DNA of 61,106 nt from Bacteroidales bacterium. Lineage in GTDB: Bacteria > Bacteroidota > Bacteroidia > Bacteroidales > P3. The translations under genes and the position numbers were made by a program. The notes below the pieces were generated by a model that had not been told where the DNA came from, made no database searches, and saw only the letters and a program-made list of their open reading frames with translations. The stretch is from the NCBI GenBank assembly GCA_017646685.1, contig JAGCLZ010000070.1, positions 1-61,106 of the forward strand, written 5' to 3'. Below are positions 1-8,938 of the stretch, piece by piece. Every line of letters begins with the position of its first letter. Position 1 is the stretch's first letter.

Positions 1-124
1 AGAACGTTGCGATTAAGAAAGTAAAGAGCAATGCCTAAGCATTAGCTCTTTCGAGCGATAGCAACATCGACGAAGTCAGTATTCCGTAAATCACTTGCAA
101 AGCAATTTTTAGAAATTGCCTTAA
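1..124. repeat. Partial, rearranged copy of a dispersed TIR repeat
   Basis: Third copy of the repeat seen complete at 1554-1823 and 16412-16687, cut by the window edge. Its right end (about 85-124) is in the same orientation as the other copies and ends in TTTTTAGAAATTGCCTTA, the terminal inverted repeat. The core (about 8-78), containing AATGCCTAAGCATT, is the reverse complement of the core in the 16.4 kb copy. Part of the element is also missing. This is read directly by eye; the left end lies outside the window. Confidence 0.7.
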
Positions 125-134
125 GACGGTGATA

Positions 135-788
135 TTAATGTTGTTTTACTGCGATGTTGTGGCTTATCACAATGTCGAAATGTGCCGTGTCTACAAGGGG
201 AGCAAAGCCCAATGCCGTGATTGCCGCCTTGTTGGGATATAGGTCGTGGCCGAAATTGTCGAGTAGGATTTTCCAAACCAGCTCTGTGCAATATATTTCG
301 GAGCTGTCGTTGAGGTCGAAACTATTGTCGAAAGGCATCTGTGCATCGAGGTATCGTTTTGCTTGTGTGGCAATAAGTTGTGTGGGGTGTGAGGTTGTGT
401 CTTTAAAGCGTACCACTATTATGCTGTTTTCTTTGCTTTCGCTTGTAAACCTTTTTAGGCTGCAACTTTGCACCCCGTCTATGTCAGACAGTGTGCTCGA
501 TACCGAGTGTATAACCGTGGGGCCGTCTAGGGCAGTGGTGTTGCACACTATTCCGCAGTGCGACACATTGTAGGGTTCGTCCAATAGTTCTGTTATTTTG
601 TTGCTTACAAAGCCAAAACCTTTTCTTATTATTATGTCGCCATCGCGTAGCATGGCCACTTCGTCGGAGGAAAGGTAGTCGGTGTGGTATTTGACACTAC
701 TATTGTTGTAGCTACCTATGACAAGGTATGCTGCAACCAAAGCAATGGATAGTAGTACCAGCGGTAGTATAAATTTGCTCTTTTTCAA
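135..788 (-). CDS. YiiX/YebB-like (NlpC/P60 superfamily) cysteine hydrolase
   Basis: 217 residues with an N-terminal hydrophobic segment (about 7-25) that acts as signal or anchor, so the enzyme probably sits at the periplasmic face. The order of motifs fits the permuted papain-like YiiX family: LRDGDIIIRK (about 48-57), NVSHCGIV with the likely catalytic His, and a later YCTELVWK holding the likely catalytic Cys. Family members are thought to act on amide bonds in cell wall or lipid substrates, but the substrate here cannot be read from sequence. The gene lies 12 bp downstream of the lipoprotein gene at 801-1229 on the same strand and is probably cotranscribed with it. No terminator is seen after it; a dispersed repeat follows directly. 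Confidence 0.75.
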   Translation of the reverse strand: MKKSKFILPLVLLSIALVAAYLVIGSYNNSSVKYHTDYLSSDEVAMLRDGDIIIRKGFGFVSNKITELLDEPYNVSHCGIVCNTTALDGPTVIHSVSSTLSDIDGVQSCSLKRFTSESKENSIIVVRFKDTTSHPTQLIATQAKRYLDAQMPFDNSFDLNDSSEIYCTELVWKILLDNFGHDLYPNKAAITALGFAPLVDTAHFDIVISHNIAVKQH

Positions 789-800
789 TAGTGTATATTG

Positions 801-1229
801 TTATTCTGCACCGTCGTGCAATAGTGCCGATGTGCAACTCTCCTTGGTTTGATGAACCAGCCATTGGTTGCCCACCTTCTTCATGGTCAATACGTTGTCG
901 TCAATAAGCACATTGTCTTGGTGTGCTCTGTATTCAACATTGGCGGTGCTATCGCTGGTTACTTCTACATTTAGTATGGATATATTTACGTTGTTGATTG
1001 TTCGTTCCACGGTATCGGGGTTTGACGATTTGTACACTTCTTCCAATATGTCGATTAGTTTTTTAGTGTCGTTGTCCGAATACTTGTATGCCTCGGCAAA
1101 GTCGTCTTTGTTGATAGCATCTAAGTAACCAAGTGCCGACTTCTCGATTTTTTTCTTTTCGATTATGCTGCATGATGTTATTGATGTCATGAGGCATAGT
1201 GTAAAAAATAGTATCAAATGTCTTTTCAT
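801..1229 (-). CDS. Small lipoprotein, DUF4878/NTF2-like
   Basis: 142 residues. A lipoprotein signal is clear: KRH start, hydrophobic stretch, then TSCS lipobox with the acylated Cys at about residue 20. The mature part (KSALGYLDAINKDDFAEAYKYSD, then a beta-rich half with VEYRAHQDNVL and a final W-L-V) resembles the DUF4878/NTF2-like fold common in Bacteroidetes lipoproteins. No enzymatic residues are apparent. A -7 box about 30 bp upstream supports this start. It is the first gene of a two-gene unit with the YiiX-like hydrolase. Confidence 0.65.
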   Translation of the reverse strand: MKRHLILFFTLCLMTSITSCSIIEKKKIEKSALGYLDAINKDDFAEAYKYSDNDTKKLIDILEEVYKSSNPDTVERTINNVNISILNVEVTSDSTANVEYRAHQDNVLIDDNVLTMKKVGNQWLVHQTKESCTSALLHDGAE

Positions 1230-1257
1230 AATACCTAATACCTTAATAATTCGGGTG

Positions 1258-1265
1258 CAAAGATA
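1258..1265 (-). promoter_or_regulatory. Bacteroidetes -7 box for the lipoprotein gene
   Basis: TATCTTTG on the minus strand, about 30 nt upstream of the ATG at 1229. No convincing -33 TTTG is seen at the usual distance. Confidence 0.5.
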
Positions 1266-1553
1266 TGACTTTTTTTGCGATATTACGGCCTATGTATTTG
1301 CCGATTTAACATTTGGAGAGCCTTTATGGTTCTTGCCGGTAGTAATAACATATTGTTTTACAAATTATCTTTTCTTTTTTTATATCAATGTATTAAAAGA
1401 TGTAAATTGTAGTTGGCTTAACATATAGAACTCCCGATTTAAAGCAAATTAAAAGATTTTGGCAGTGCAAAAGATCCGGCATTGCCGTTGTGGATCGATA
1501 TTTTGAGTAAAAAATCGTCTATTTGCCAAAATTGTTTGTTGTTATAGAATTAG

Positions 1554-1823
1554 AGGCAACTTCTAAAAAAAACATGTTCCATGAAACATACTAATGACGA
1601 TAAAAGAGCTTTTGCATAGTTGACTTCGTTGATGTTTCTATCGCTCTAACGAGCTAATGCAGAGGCATTGCTCTATGCTCGCTTAATAGCAACATTGTGT
1701 TTTTGCCGAAATTTTTCTGTTTCTTTTTCAAACGCATAGCCAGCTATACCGAATCAGAAGAAGTAGAAATATTCCTAAGAAAATTCCACAAATCACCTGC
1801 AAAGCAATTTTTTGTAATTGCCT
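1554..1823. repeat. Dispersed MITE-like repeat, complete copy
   Basis: About 270 bp. The left end AGGCAACTTCTAAAAAA and the right end TTTTTTGTAATTGCCT are imperfect inverted repeats of each other. The inside matches the copy at 16412-16687 along its length: the GACTTCGTTGATG block, the GAGCTAATGC...GCATTGCTCT hairpin, a CTCGCTTAATAGCAA block, GTAGAAAT, and CACAAATCACCTGCAAAGCA. There is no ORF for a transposase, so it is non-autonomous if mobile. No clear target-site duplication was identified. Confidence 0.7.
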
Positions 1824-1850
1824 ATGAATGATTAATTGACAAAAAATGTG

Positions 1851-1858
1851 TATTTTTG
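1851..1858 (+). promoter_or_regulatory. -7 box for the rhomboid gene
   Basis: TATTTTTG, 21 nt before the ATG at 1880. It lies just outside the right end of the dispersed repeat, so the repeat sits immediately upstream of the promoter. Confidence 0.5.
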
Positions 1859-1879
1859 CATACTTAAAACTAATAGAAT

Positions 1880-2749
1880 ATGAGGCTATATGATATTGTA
1901 ATACAGTTGAAAACCTTCTTTAAGAGTAGAAGCTTTTTATCCAACATCATACTTATAAACGTTGTTGTATGGTTGGCGACGCTTGTTTTTGGCGTTGTTG
2001 AATTTTTATTTTCCATGGGCGATGGTGCTATGGATGGTTATGTTTATGACTATTTTGCATTGTCGTCCGATTGGGGTTCGCTATTTAGGAAGCCATGGAC
2101 ATTGATTACGTATATGTTTTTGCATGCCAATGTGTTTCATCTTCTCTTTAATATGCTTATGTTATATGTTGGAGGAATATTGTTTTCGCAATACTTGGGT
2201 CAACGCAAACTTGTAGTTAGCTACTTTTCAAGTGGTGTGGTAGGCGGTTTGCTGTATTTGCTGGCATGGAATTTCTTCCCGGCTTTTTCGTCGTCGACCT
2301 CTGTTGCAGTGGGGGCCTCGGCAGCGGTGATGGGCATATTTGTTGCAGTGGCTACATATATTCCCAACTATACTGTAAATGTGCTACTGATAGGCAATAC
2401 CAAATTGAAATATCTGGCTATTGCTTTTGTACTTATAGACATGCTGAGCATAAACCGAGGCAATGCCGGTGGCCATATAGCACATTTGGGTGGTGCTTTG
2501 TATGGGTTCCTTTCGATATACCTTCCGCGACACATCCATTTCAACCATACGCACAACGGTTTCAAAAAGGTGGTGAAGAACGAAAAGAAAACTGTACACC
2601 AACGTCCCGTTTCGGACGAGGAGTATAACCGTCGGAGGGCTGAAGAGCAAAAACGAATTGACGAGATATTGGACAAAATATCCAAATACGGCTATGACAA
2701 ACTGTCGAAGGAAGAGAAAGAATTCCTATTTAAATCATCAAAAAAATAA
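1880..2749 (+). CDS. Rhomboid-family intramembrane serine protease with C-terminal DUF6576-like tail
   Basis: 289 residues, multi-pass membrane protein. Rhomboid landmarks are present: HANVFHLLFNMLML in TM2, GASAAVMG with catalytic Ser147, and GGHIAHLGGA with the paired His202. These cleave transmembrane segments of partner proteins within the inner membrane. After the last TM helix (about 220) comes a soluble basic tail with PVSDEEYNRRR...IDEILDKISKYGYDKLSKEEKEFL, matching the short helical domain (DUF6576) often found on Bacteroidetes rhomboids. The next gene starts 8 bp downstream, suggesting one transcript with the EEP-family gene, nth and rsmG. Confidence 0.9.
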   Translation: MRLYDIVIQLKTFFKSRSFLSNIILINVVVWLATLVFGVVEFLFSMGDGAMDGYVYDYFALSSDWGSLFRKPWTLITYMFLHANVFHLLFNMLMLYVGGILFSQYLGQRKLVVSYFSSGVVGGLLYLLAWNFFPAFSSSTSVAVGASAAVMGIFVAVATYIPNYTVNVLLIGNTKLKYLAIAFVLIDMLSINRGNAGGHIAHLGGALYGFLSIYLPRHIHFNHTHNGFKKVVKNEKKTVHQRPVSDEEYNRRRAEEQKRIDEILDKISKYGYDKLSKEEKEFLFKSSKK

Positions 2750-2757
2750 TACCCTAT

Positions 2758-3798
2758 ATGAAAAAACTACTCACATCAATAGTTCTTATACTAAATCTGA
2801 TAATGGCGATGCTTTTTATTGTGTCGACGTTGGCGGGCTTTGTTAAGCCATCGGTATTCGTATGGGTATCGTTGTTGAGCTATGGATATGTGCCATTATT
2901 TGTTATAAATGTTTGTTTTGTATTGTTTTGGCTCTTCTTTTCGAGCAAGTATTTCCTTATATCGCTCATAGCTATAGCTATACGTTACAGCTTTTTGCCA
3001 CTGTACTACCAAACGTCGGGCAATGATGTAAATACCGATGAAGGCAATTTTTCGGTTATGTCGTTTAATGTTCATAAGTTTACCGAAGAGGATAATGCCA
3101 CCCTTGCCACTATAGATGTTGTACGTAAGGATAAGCCCGATGTGATTTGTTTTCAAGAGTTTCACCCCAAGCCCGGTAAGGTAAACATCTATGATTCCAT
3201 TCGTAAGGAAGGCTATGCCTACAATCATAGCCATGTGCGCAAGAATAAGTTGCCACGTGGTACTTCGGTATTCTCAAAGTATCCTATTGTAGCAAGTGGA
3301 AAGGTGGATTCCACCAGAAATATTTATGTGGATATAAAATTGCCTACCGATACTATAAGGGTATATAATGTGCATTTTTCGTCGTACAGGTTGGACGAAG
3401 AGGATAGAGACGAGATAGACCGCATAAAGCATGGCGATGTTACGGAGACCAGCATAAAGACATTGGATAAGTTTAAGACCACAGCACTAAAGCATGAGAA
3501 GGAGTTGGACAAATTGATTATGCATATAGAGGGGTCGCCGTATAGGACTGTGATGTGTGGCGACCTTAATGACACTCCGGCTTCGTATGCCTACCAGCAG
3601 TTGAAGGAGATATATAACGATGCGTATGTGGAGCAAGGTAGTGGACTGAGTGTAACCTATGATGGTATGTTTCCTGCTTTCAGAATAGACTATGTGTTGG
3701 TAGACAAAGCTTTTATTGTTGATTCGTACAAGAGGATGAAGAGCGATATATCTGACCATTATCCGCTTATAGTATCATTCAAAACCGTTGAACAATGA
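2758..3798 (+). CDS. Membrane-anchored endonuclease/exonuclease/phosphatase (EEP) family protein
   Basis: 346 residues. The first 85 or so contain three hydrophobic segments, so the catalytic domain is membrane-tethered. The EEP (DNase I-like) fold follows with its metal and catalytic signatures: MSFNVHKF near 101-108, CFQEFH, GDLNDTP near 267-273, and the terminal SDHYPL near 331-336. Substrate cannot be read: family members act on DNA, phosphoinositides or sphingolipids. This N-terminal membrane plus EEP layout is common in Bacteroidetes. The stop codon overlaps the nth start (ATGA), so translation is coupled. Confidence 0.85.
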   Translation: MKKLLTSIVLILNLIMAMLFIVSTLAGFVKPSVFVWVSLLSYGYVPLFVINVCFVLFWLFFSSKYFLISLIAIAIRYSFLPLYYQTSGNDVNTDEGNFSVMSFNVHKFTEEDNATLATIDVVRKDKPDVICFQEFHPKPGKVNIYDSIRKEGYAYNHSHVRKNKLPRGTSVFSKYPIVASGKVDSTRNIYVDIKLPTDTIRVYNVHFSSYRLDEEDRDEIDRIKHGDVTETSIKTLDKFKTTALKHEKELDKLIMHIEGSPYRTVMCGDLNDTPASYAYQQLKEIYNDAYVEQGSGLSVTYDGMFPAFRIDYVLVDKAFIVDSYKRMKSDISDHYPLIVSFKTVEQ

Positions 3799-4448
3799 AA
3801 ACATCGGAGCGATACAGCAGGGTGATAGAATACTTTGAGAAGGAACGCCCCATTGCCAACAGCGAGCTTAACTACAACAATCCGTTTGAGCTACTGGTGG
3901 CCGTTATACTTTCGGCACAGTGTACCGACAAGCGTGTGAATATGGTTACCCCACCGCTGTTTGAGGCTTATCCCGATGCTCGGGCTATGGCAAAGGCATC
4001 GGTAGAAGATATTTATGGCTACATCAAATCGGTGTCGTACCCCAACAACAAGAGTAGGCATTTGGCTGCTATGGCTCGTACTTTGGTGGAAATGTTTGAT
4101 GGTGTGGTGCCTTCGGATGTAGATGATTTGCAAAAGCTGCAAGGGGTAGGGCGTAAGACGGCCAATGTTATTGCATCGGTTATCTTTAACAAGCCTACGA
4201 TGGCGGTGGACACTCATGTGTTTAGGGTGGCTAATCGAATTGGGCTTACCACCAACTCCAAAACTCCGTTGCAAACAGAAATGGTCTTGACCAAGAACAT
4301 ACCGGAGGAAAAAATACCTATAGCCCACCATTGGCTTATACTGCATGGCAGGTATGTGTGTATTGCTCGTAAGCCTAAATGCCACGAATGTGGTATTGCC
4401 GAGGTGTGTAGGTACTTTGATTCGAAGATGAAAAAAGATAAACAATAA
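3795..4448 (+). CDS. nth: Endonuclease III (base-excision repair glycosylase/AP lyase)
   Basis: 217 residues, normal for Nth. The helix-hairpin-helix LQGVGRKTANV carries catalytic Lys121, and AVDTHVFRV supplies Asp139; E. coli Nth uses Lys120 and Asp138. The 4Fe-4S cluster ligands are complete at the C-terminus: Cys189, Cys196, Cys199 and Cys205 (C-x6-C-x2-C-x5-C). It removes oxidised pyrimidines and cleaves the abasic site. Its start overlaps the EEP gene by 4 bp. Confidence 0.97.
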   Translation: MKTSERYSRVIEYFEKERPIANSELNYNNPFELLVAVILSAQCTDKRVNMVTPPLFEAYPDARAMAKASVEDIYGYIKSVSYPNNKSRHLAAMARTLVEMFDGVVPSDVDDLQKLQGVGRKTANVIASVIFNKPTMAVDTHVFRVANRIGLTTNSKTPLQTEMVLTKNIPEEKIPIAHHWLILHGRYVCIARKPKCHECGIAEVCRYFDSKMKKDKQ

Positions 4449-4467
4449 TATAATAAGACTATCGCTG

Positions 4468-5094
4468 ATGGAACAATTGATAAAATACTTTCCCAATCTT
4501 ACCGACTTGCAGAAACAGCAATACGAGGCGTTGCCCTCGCTATATGCCGAATGGAACGAGAAGATAAACGTTATCTCGCGCAAGGATATTGACAACCTTT
4601 ACGAGCGCCATGTGGTTCATTCGTTGGGTATTGTGAAGGTTATGCCTTTTGTGGATGGTGCCGCTGTGCTTGATGTAGGTACCGGTGGTGGTTTTCCGGG
4701 AATACCGTTGGCTATAATGTTTCCCAATGTGAAGTTTACCCTTGTAGACTCTATAGGCAAAAAGATAAAGGTGGTAAATGCCGTTGCCGAGGCCTTGCAG
4801 CTGAAGAATGTGGAAGCCTATCAAACTCGTGCCGAGCAGGTGAAAAAGCACTACGACTTTGTGGTATGTAGGGCAGTAACAGATATGAACGACTTTGCAC
4901 GATGGGTACAAGGAAAGATATTGCCTACAAACCGTCATGGATTGCAGAACGGGATATTGGCACTGAAAGGTGGCGACCTTGATGAAGAGCTTAAAAGTTT
5001 TGGCAACAAAGCAACGGTGTACCCGTTGAGCAAATATTTTGACGAAGAGTTTTATGAAACCAAGAAGGTGGTACACCTAACTTTTCAACGCTAG
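4468..5094 (+). CDS. rsmG: 16S rRNA (guanine-527-N7) methyltransferase
   Basis: 208 residues, the usual RsmG/GidB length. The SAM-binding loop LDVGTGGGFPGIPLAI at about 68-83 is characteristic, and NVISRKD and ERHVVHSL upstream match the family N-terminal domain. It methylates G527 of 16S rRNA; loss in other bacteria gives low-level streptomycin resistance. It lies 19 bp after nth and 21 bp before the glycosyltransferase. Confidence 0.96.
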   Translation: MEQLIKYFPNLTDLQKQQYEALPSLYAEWNEKINVISRKDIDNLYERHVVHSLGIVKVMPFVDGAAVLDVGTGGGFPGIPLAIMFPNVKFTLVDSIGKKIKVVNAVAEALQLKNVEAYQTRAEQVKKHYDFVVCRAVTDMNDFARWVQGKILPTNRHGLQNGILALKGGDLDEELKSFGNKATVYPLSKYFDEEFYETKKVVHLTFQR

Positions 5095-5115
5095 TGCTCA
5101 AATTGAGATACGTCT

Positions 5116-6318
5116 ATGCCTATGTATAATCATATATCGGTGGCTGTGCCTGCACTTGACGAGATGGTGGCAATGCCTAAACTGATAGACTGTTTGCGGA
5201 AGCAAAGTTTTGATAGGTTTGCCCTATATGTGTGTGTAAACAACCCCGACGACTGGTGGAACGATAGCGGTAAGGTTGCAGTGGCCCGGGCCAATATGGC
5301 ACTGATGGACTACCTCAATGCCATAGACGATATGGACGTTGCGGTTATAGACTGTTGCAGCAAAGGCAAAGGCTGGGTAGGCAAAAGGCGTGGTGTAGGT
5401 TGGGCAAGGAAAATGCTGTTTGATAGGATTGTGGCCGAGCGTGGTAGTCACGAGCTTGTTGTAAGTATGGATGCCGACACTGTTTTTGGAGCCAACTATT
5501 TGCAGTCGGTTATTGATATGATGAATGCCGATACCTCACTTTCGGCACTAGCAGTGCCGTACTATCATCAGTTGGAAGGTGGCGACGACGAATGCAGAGC
5601 AATACTACGATACGAAATATATATGCGCTACTATCTGCTTCAGCTTATTAGGATAGGTAGCCCATACGCTTTTACGGCTTTGGGGTCGGCAATGGTGTTT
5701 TCGGCCAAAGCCTATGGCAGTGTAGGAGGGATAACCCCTCTGCAAGGGGGCGAAGATTTCTATCTTATGCAGAAGTTTGTAAAAACGGGCAGGGTTTCGA
5801 TATACAATTCGAGGTGTGTTTACCCTTCGGCAAGGGTGAGTGATAGGGTGCCTTTTGGTACCGGGCCGGCGGTATGCAAATCGCTAGAGGAGCAGGAGCG
5901 CTCATATCCGTTCTATCCAACGGCTGTTTTTGACAGGGTGGGGCAGACGTTTGCTGCATTTGATGGACTATATACTGCCGACAACGACACGCCAATGACT
6001 GATTTTTTGCAACAACAGCTTAAGACTACCAATCTATGGCAGCCACTGAGGGCAAACTATAAGCGGAAAGAACTATTTGTAAGGGCATGTGCCGAGCGTG
6101 TAGATGGGTTGAGGATACTGCAGTATTTAAAGCAGCAGTATACCGGATACTATTCGGCCGAAAGAAGTTCTACTCCTCACCTGATAGACTTTTGTAGGGC
6201 TGAGGGTATAGAAATAGATGACGATTTTACGTTCCATACAGCACCTATAGCAACTATCAATCGTCTGCGTGATGACTTGTTTGACAGAGAAATGTTGCTT
6301 AGAAAGAATAAAGGATAA
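5116..6318 (+). CDS. Family 2-like glycosyltransferase
   Basis: 400 residues, cytoplasmic, with no membrane segment. The N-terminal GT-A fold is visible as ISVAVPALDE (about 6-15), LYVCVNNPDDWW, and VSMDADTVFG with a DxD-type metal motif at Asp119-Ala-Asp121. A later GGEDFYLMQKF fits the family acceptor-side motif (ED). The C-terminal 130 residues are not recognised. Sugar and acceptor are unknown. It is last in the nth-rsmG run and is followed directly by the palindromic terminator. Confidence 0.8.
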   Translation: MPMYNHISVAVPALDEMVAMPKLIDCLRKQSFDRFALYVCVNNPDDWWNDSGKVAVARANMALMDYLNAIDDMDVAVIDCCSKGKGWVGKRRGVGWARKMLFDRIVAERGSHELVVSMDADTVFGANYLQSVIDMMNADTSLSALAVPYYHQLEGGDDECRAILRYEIYMRYYLLQLIRIGSPYAFTALGSAMVFSAKAYGSVGGITPLQGGEDFYLMQKFVKTGRVSIYNSRCVYPSARVSDRVPFGTGPAVCKSLEEQERSYPFYPTAVFDRVGQTFAAFDGLYTADNDTPMTDFLQQQLKTTNLWQPLRANYKRKELFVRACAERVDGLRILQYLKQQYTGYYSAERSSTPHLIDFCRAEGIEIDDDFTFHTAPIATINRLRDDLFDREMLLRKNKG

Positions 6319-6320
6319 TA

Positions 6321-6354
6321 AAAGCGGTTCTACGCAATTGCGTAGAACCGCTTT
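6321..6354. terminator. Bidirectional intrinsic terminator
   Basis: A perfect 34-nt palindrome: AAAGCGGTTCTACGCAA followed by its reverse complement, with A-runs on one side and T-runs on the other. It sits between the convergent glycosyltransferase and Omp28-like genes and can serve both strands. Confidence 0.92.
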
Positions 6355-6384
6355 TGTATTTGTAACTATTGTACTGTTTACTAA

Positions 6385-7233
6385 TTATTCAACTATTGAT
6401 GTTTCGGCACATTGCAATATCTCGCGGGTGTCTTTGTTGGAGATAAAAGCTACAATATGGCAGTTTTCGGCCACATATTCTTGGGGCAATGTGTAGGTAA
6501 AAGCACCCATTCGGCATGTGCCTTGGTTGCCGTCGGCATCAATGTCGGCACCCCAAAGGTCGGTGATAACATCGCGTAGCACATGGTTGAACACATAATT
6601 TTCGTCGTTACCTTCCGGTGTAGTTTGCTTACCTACGATGCCATCTTCCATAACAAGTAGGGTAATGGTAAGAGGTGCGGTTATGTTTTCAACAAACTCG
6701 ATATTAGGAAATATGGTAACGCCACGAGAGGCAGCATCATATTCTGTTGTTATATTCATAGCTATATCGGCAGGTAGGCCTATGGCATTTTCCACACCTG
6801 CTGCTATACCACCTACAGCGGTGATAATGTTCCAAGCGTTGCCGGTCTTGCTACGGTTTATCATTATCGAAGGGTATGCTTCGATACCGAAATAGTTGTT
6901 CCACTCATCGCCGTCGGTAGTGCGTAGGTCGGCAAACCCATTCCATGGACGCGCCAAAGCACCGGCATGGATACTTACAGCCACTACATCATGACCGTAT
7001 GTGTTTTGCAGTGCTGATATTGCTACATCGGCCGATGGACAGTTTACGCATCGTACACCGGTATATTTTTCAACAAATACACGCTTGGTGTGGTCGGCCA
7101 CCGGTTGACCTTCGTACCATGAGCCACTGCTACCGGCAAATATAAGGTAATCGCCTTCTTCTATTTTGTCGCAGCCGGCAAAAGCTACTATGGTAGCAAA
7201 TATAATGGCTGTTATATTTAATAATCTCTTCAT
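6385..7233 (-). CDS. Omp28-related outer membrane lipoprotein
   Basis: 282 residues. Lipoprotein signal with lipobox AFAGC (Cys21). After it, VFVEKYTGVRCVNCPSAD holds a CxxC (Cys62, Cys65) in a thioredoxin-like context, the hallmark of the Omp28 family first described in Porphyromonas gingivalis. The rest is beta-rich (VTIFPNIEFVENITAPLTI, EDGIVGKQTTPEG). The role is not settled; it lies at the outer membrane. It is the last gene of the run after the TlpA-like and DUF6029 genes, 21 bp after the latter. That grouping suggests a shared envelope thiol or assembly role, which is inference. Confidence 0.85.
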   Translation of the reverse strand: MKRLLNITAIIFATIVAFAGCDKIEEGDYLIFAGSSGSWYEGQPVADHTKRVFVEKYTGVRCVNCPSADVAISALQNTYGHDVVAVSIHAGALARPWNGFADLRTTDGDEWNNYFGIEAYPSIMINRSKTGNAWNIITAVGGIAAGVENAIGLPADIAMNITTEYDAASRGVTIFPNIEFVENITAPLTITLLVMEDGIVGKQTTPEGNDENYVFNHVLRDVITDLWGADIDADGNQGTCRMGAFTYTLPQEYVAENCHIVAFISNKDTREILQCAETSIVE

Positions 7234-7254
7234 TTTGTCAATATGTTTGGTTTA

Positions 7255-8922
7255 TTAAAAACTGCTAGTAAGTGAAATCATTAAACCATTGCTGGCCGGT
7301 ACTTCGCGACATACACCGCCTATACACAACAAACCTTTGCGTTGTTTGCCATAGCCTATTTGTAGGCGAGTAGTATTGTGGGTGTATCCTACCGACACGT
7401 TATAGTAGTGTTCTTTGCTACCATTGTAATTGTATTGGTCGGAAACCGAAAGGAAGAATGCCGAAGTGAAGTTCCATTCCACCAACGCCATCAGCCAATC
7501 GCCACTACGTTTGTCTTCGTCGAAGTATTCGATATTGCTCTTGAGCCATTGTAGTTCGCCACGCAACACATTCTTCGAGTTCATTTTATATGTATAGTCG
7601 GCTACCACAACATTGTTGTAATGTATATCGCCATGCTCGTTCTCCATTATGGGGTTGAACGCAATGTAGGCGTAAGTAAGTGCAAGTTTGGATTTCTTAG
7701 ACAATTTTTTGCTTATCTCTACATTGAAATCTTGGTAGTAAAGTTCATCGCCAACTTTGAAGAAGTTGGAGGTATAACCATTGGTTCCCATCTCGCCTAT
7801 AGTGGTAGAACCTTCCAATGGTTGCTTATCTATCGACATTATTTGCGAGTAGTTCATCTTAAGAGTTGTACCGTATTTGCCACCAAGCAAAGTGCCTTTC
7901 TTTATTGAATAAGTAACGTCGGCTTGTATGCCCATCTCGCCGTTTACTTGAGTAATGGCGGGGTATAGAGCCATAAGGGCATAGGTATGTTGTTTGCTCA
8001 TAGCCGGAATATAGTTGATGTAAAGCATTTCGCCAGCCAATGATCGTTCCGATTTGAATCCCATATTGTCTATTCGTTTGGCTTGCAAGTTTATGCCTAA
8101 TCCTTTTTGAGAATAAGATGCCGATACAAATAGGGCGTTGCCACCTTTATAGATATAGTTGTTTAGCACATTTGGGTCTTGACTTTTGATAGCATATTCT
8201 GCTTGCAATCCCCAATTGCCATGGGCCAAGTCCATTCTGAATGATCCTGCACCTACATTAAGCGGCAGGTTTAGCTTGAAACCATCGGTAGGGGCCAATA
8301 TTGTTTGGTCTTCTTCGTACTTACTTACAAAACCTGCACCTAATGTTACTCGGGTCTTGCTCTCTTCGAACTTCTTTATGATTGAGTTTAAAGAAAATTC
8401 TCCATCAATACCTCTTACCAATCCTTTGCCATAGTCCCAATAGTAGCGTTGTTTTCCCACCATTGTTTTGATGATAATGCCGTCCATTGGACGTATTTTT
8501 ACATTTACCCCCATCATTGCATTATCAAGGCCAAGGTTGCGGTCTTCGTAAGATCGGAATATAAGTCCGCTACCATATTGTTCGTAAAAGTTTCCGGCAG
8601 TTATTTCAAACATATCGCCTTGATAGCTCATAAATTTGTTGGCGATACCGGCACCCTTATATTGAGAGTTGAATCCTAAAAGAGGGTCGAGGTACGACTC
8701 GAAGCGTATACCGGCCGAAAAACCTCCATTGGTGTATAGAAGGTTGGCAAATACGTTTGACAATAACTTTTGTGGTACATCTTCGGCACCTATTGACGAA
8801 TCTTGACGCGAGAGTTGTGCATCTATTTGGAAGTTGCCGGTAACTTGTCCTCCACCAAGGTTTTGAGCTTGTAGCTCTATGGTTACAGCCACTACCAGCA
8901 ACAGCAAAAATAATCTCTTCAT
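7255..8922 (-). CDS. DUF6029 family outer-membrane beta-barrel-like protein
   Basis: 555 residues with a signal peptide ending LQAQ. The mature N-terminus (GGGQVTGNFQIDAQLSRQD, then GFSAGIRFESYLDPLLGF and GNFYEQYGSGLIFRSYEDR) is typical of DUF6029 proteins. Alternating hydrophobic strands run to the C-terminus, which ends with the aromatic barrel signature SLTSSF. It is probably an outer-membrane beta-barrel. Function unknown. It lies between the TlpA-like and Omp28-like genes with gaps of 16 and 21 bp, so one transcript is likely. Confidence 0.8.
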   Translation of the reverse strand: MKRLFLLLLVVAVTIELQAQNLGGGQVTGNFQIDAQLSRQDSSIGAEDVPQKLLSNVFANLLYTNGGFSAGIRFESYLDPLLGFNSQYKGAGIANKFMSYQGDMFEITAGNFYEQYGSGLIFRSYEDRNLGLDNAMMGVNVKIRPMDGIIIKTMVGKQRYYWDYGKGLVRGIDGEFSLNSIIKKFEESKTRVTLGAGFVSKYEEDQTILAPTDGFKLNLPLNVGAGSFRMDLAHGNWGLQAEYAIKSQDPNVLNNYIYKGGNALFVSASYSQKGLGINLQAKRIDNMGFKSERSLAGEMLYINYIPAMSKQHTYALMALYPAITQVNGEMGIQADVTYSIKKGTLLGGKYGTTLKMNYSQIMSIDKQPLEGSTTIGEMGTNGYTSNFFKVGDELYYQDFNVEISKKLSKKSKLALTYAYIAFNPIMENEHGDIHYNNVVVADYTYKMNSKNVLRGELQWLKSNIEYFDEDKRSGDWLMALVEWNFTSAFFLSVSDQYNYNGSKEHYYNVSVGYTHNTTRLQIGYGKQRKGLLCIGGVCREVPASNGLMISLTSSF

Positions 8923-8938
8923 ATTATTCTATTTATGT

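Larger units (their letters stand above)
1230..1879. other. Intergenic region with promoters and a dispersed repeat
   Basis: 650 bp between divergent genes. It holds the -7 box of the lipoprotein gene, an AT-rich stretch with no convincing ORF (1270-1550), the complete TIR repeat at 1554-1823 and the -7 box of the rhomboid gene. Confidence 0.7.
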
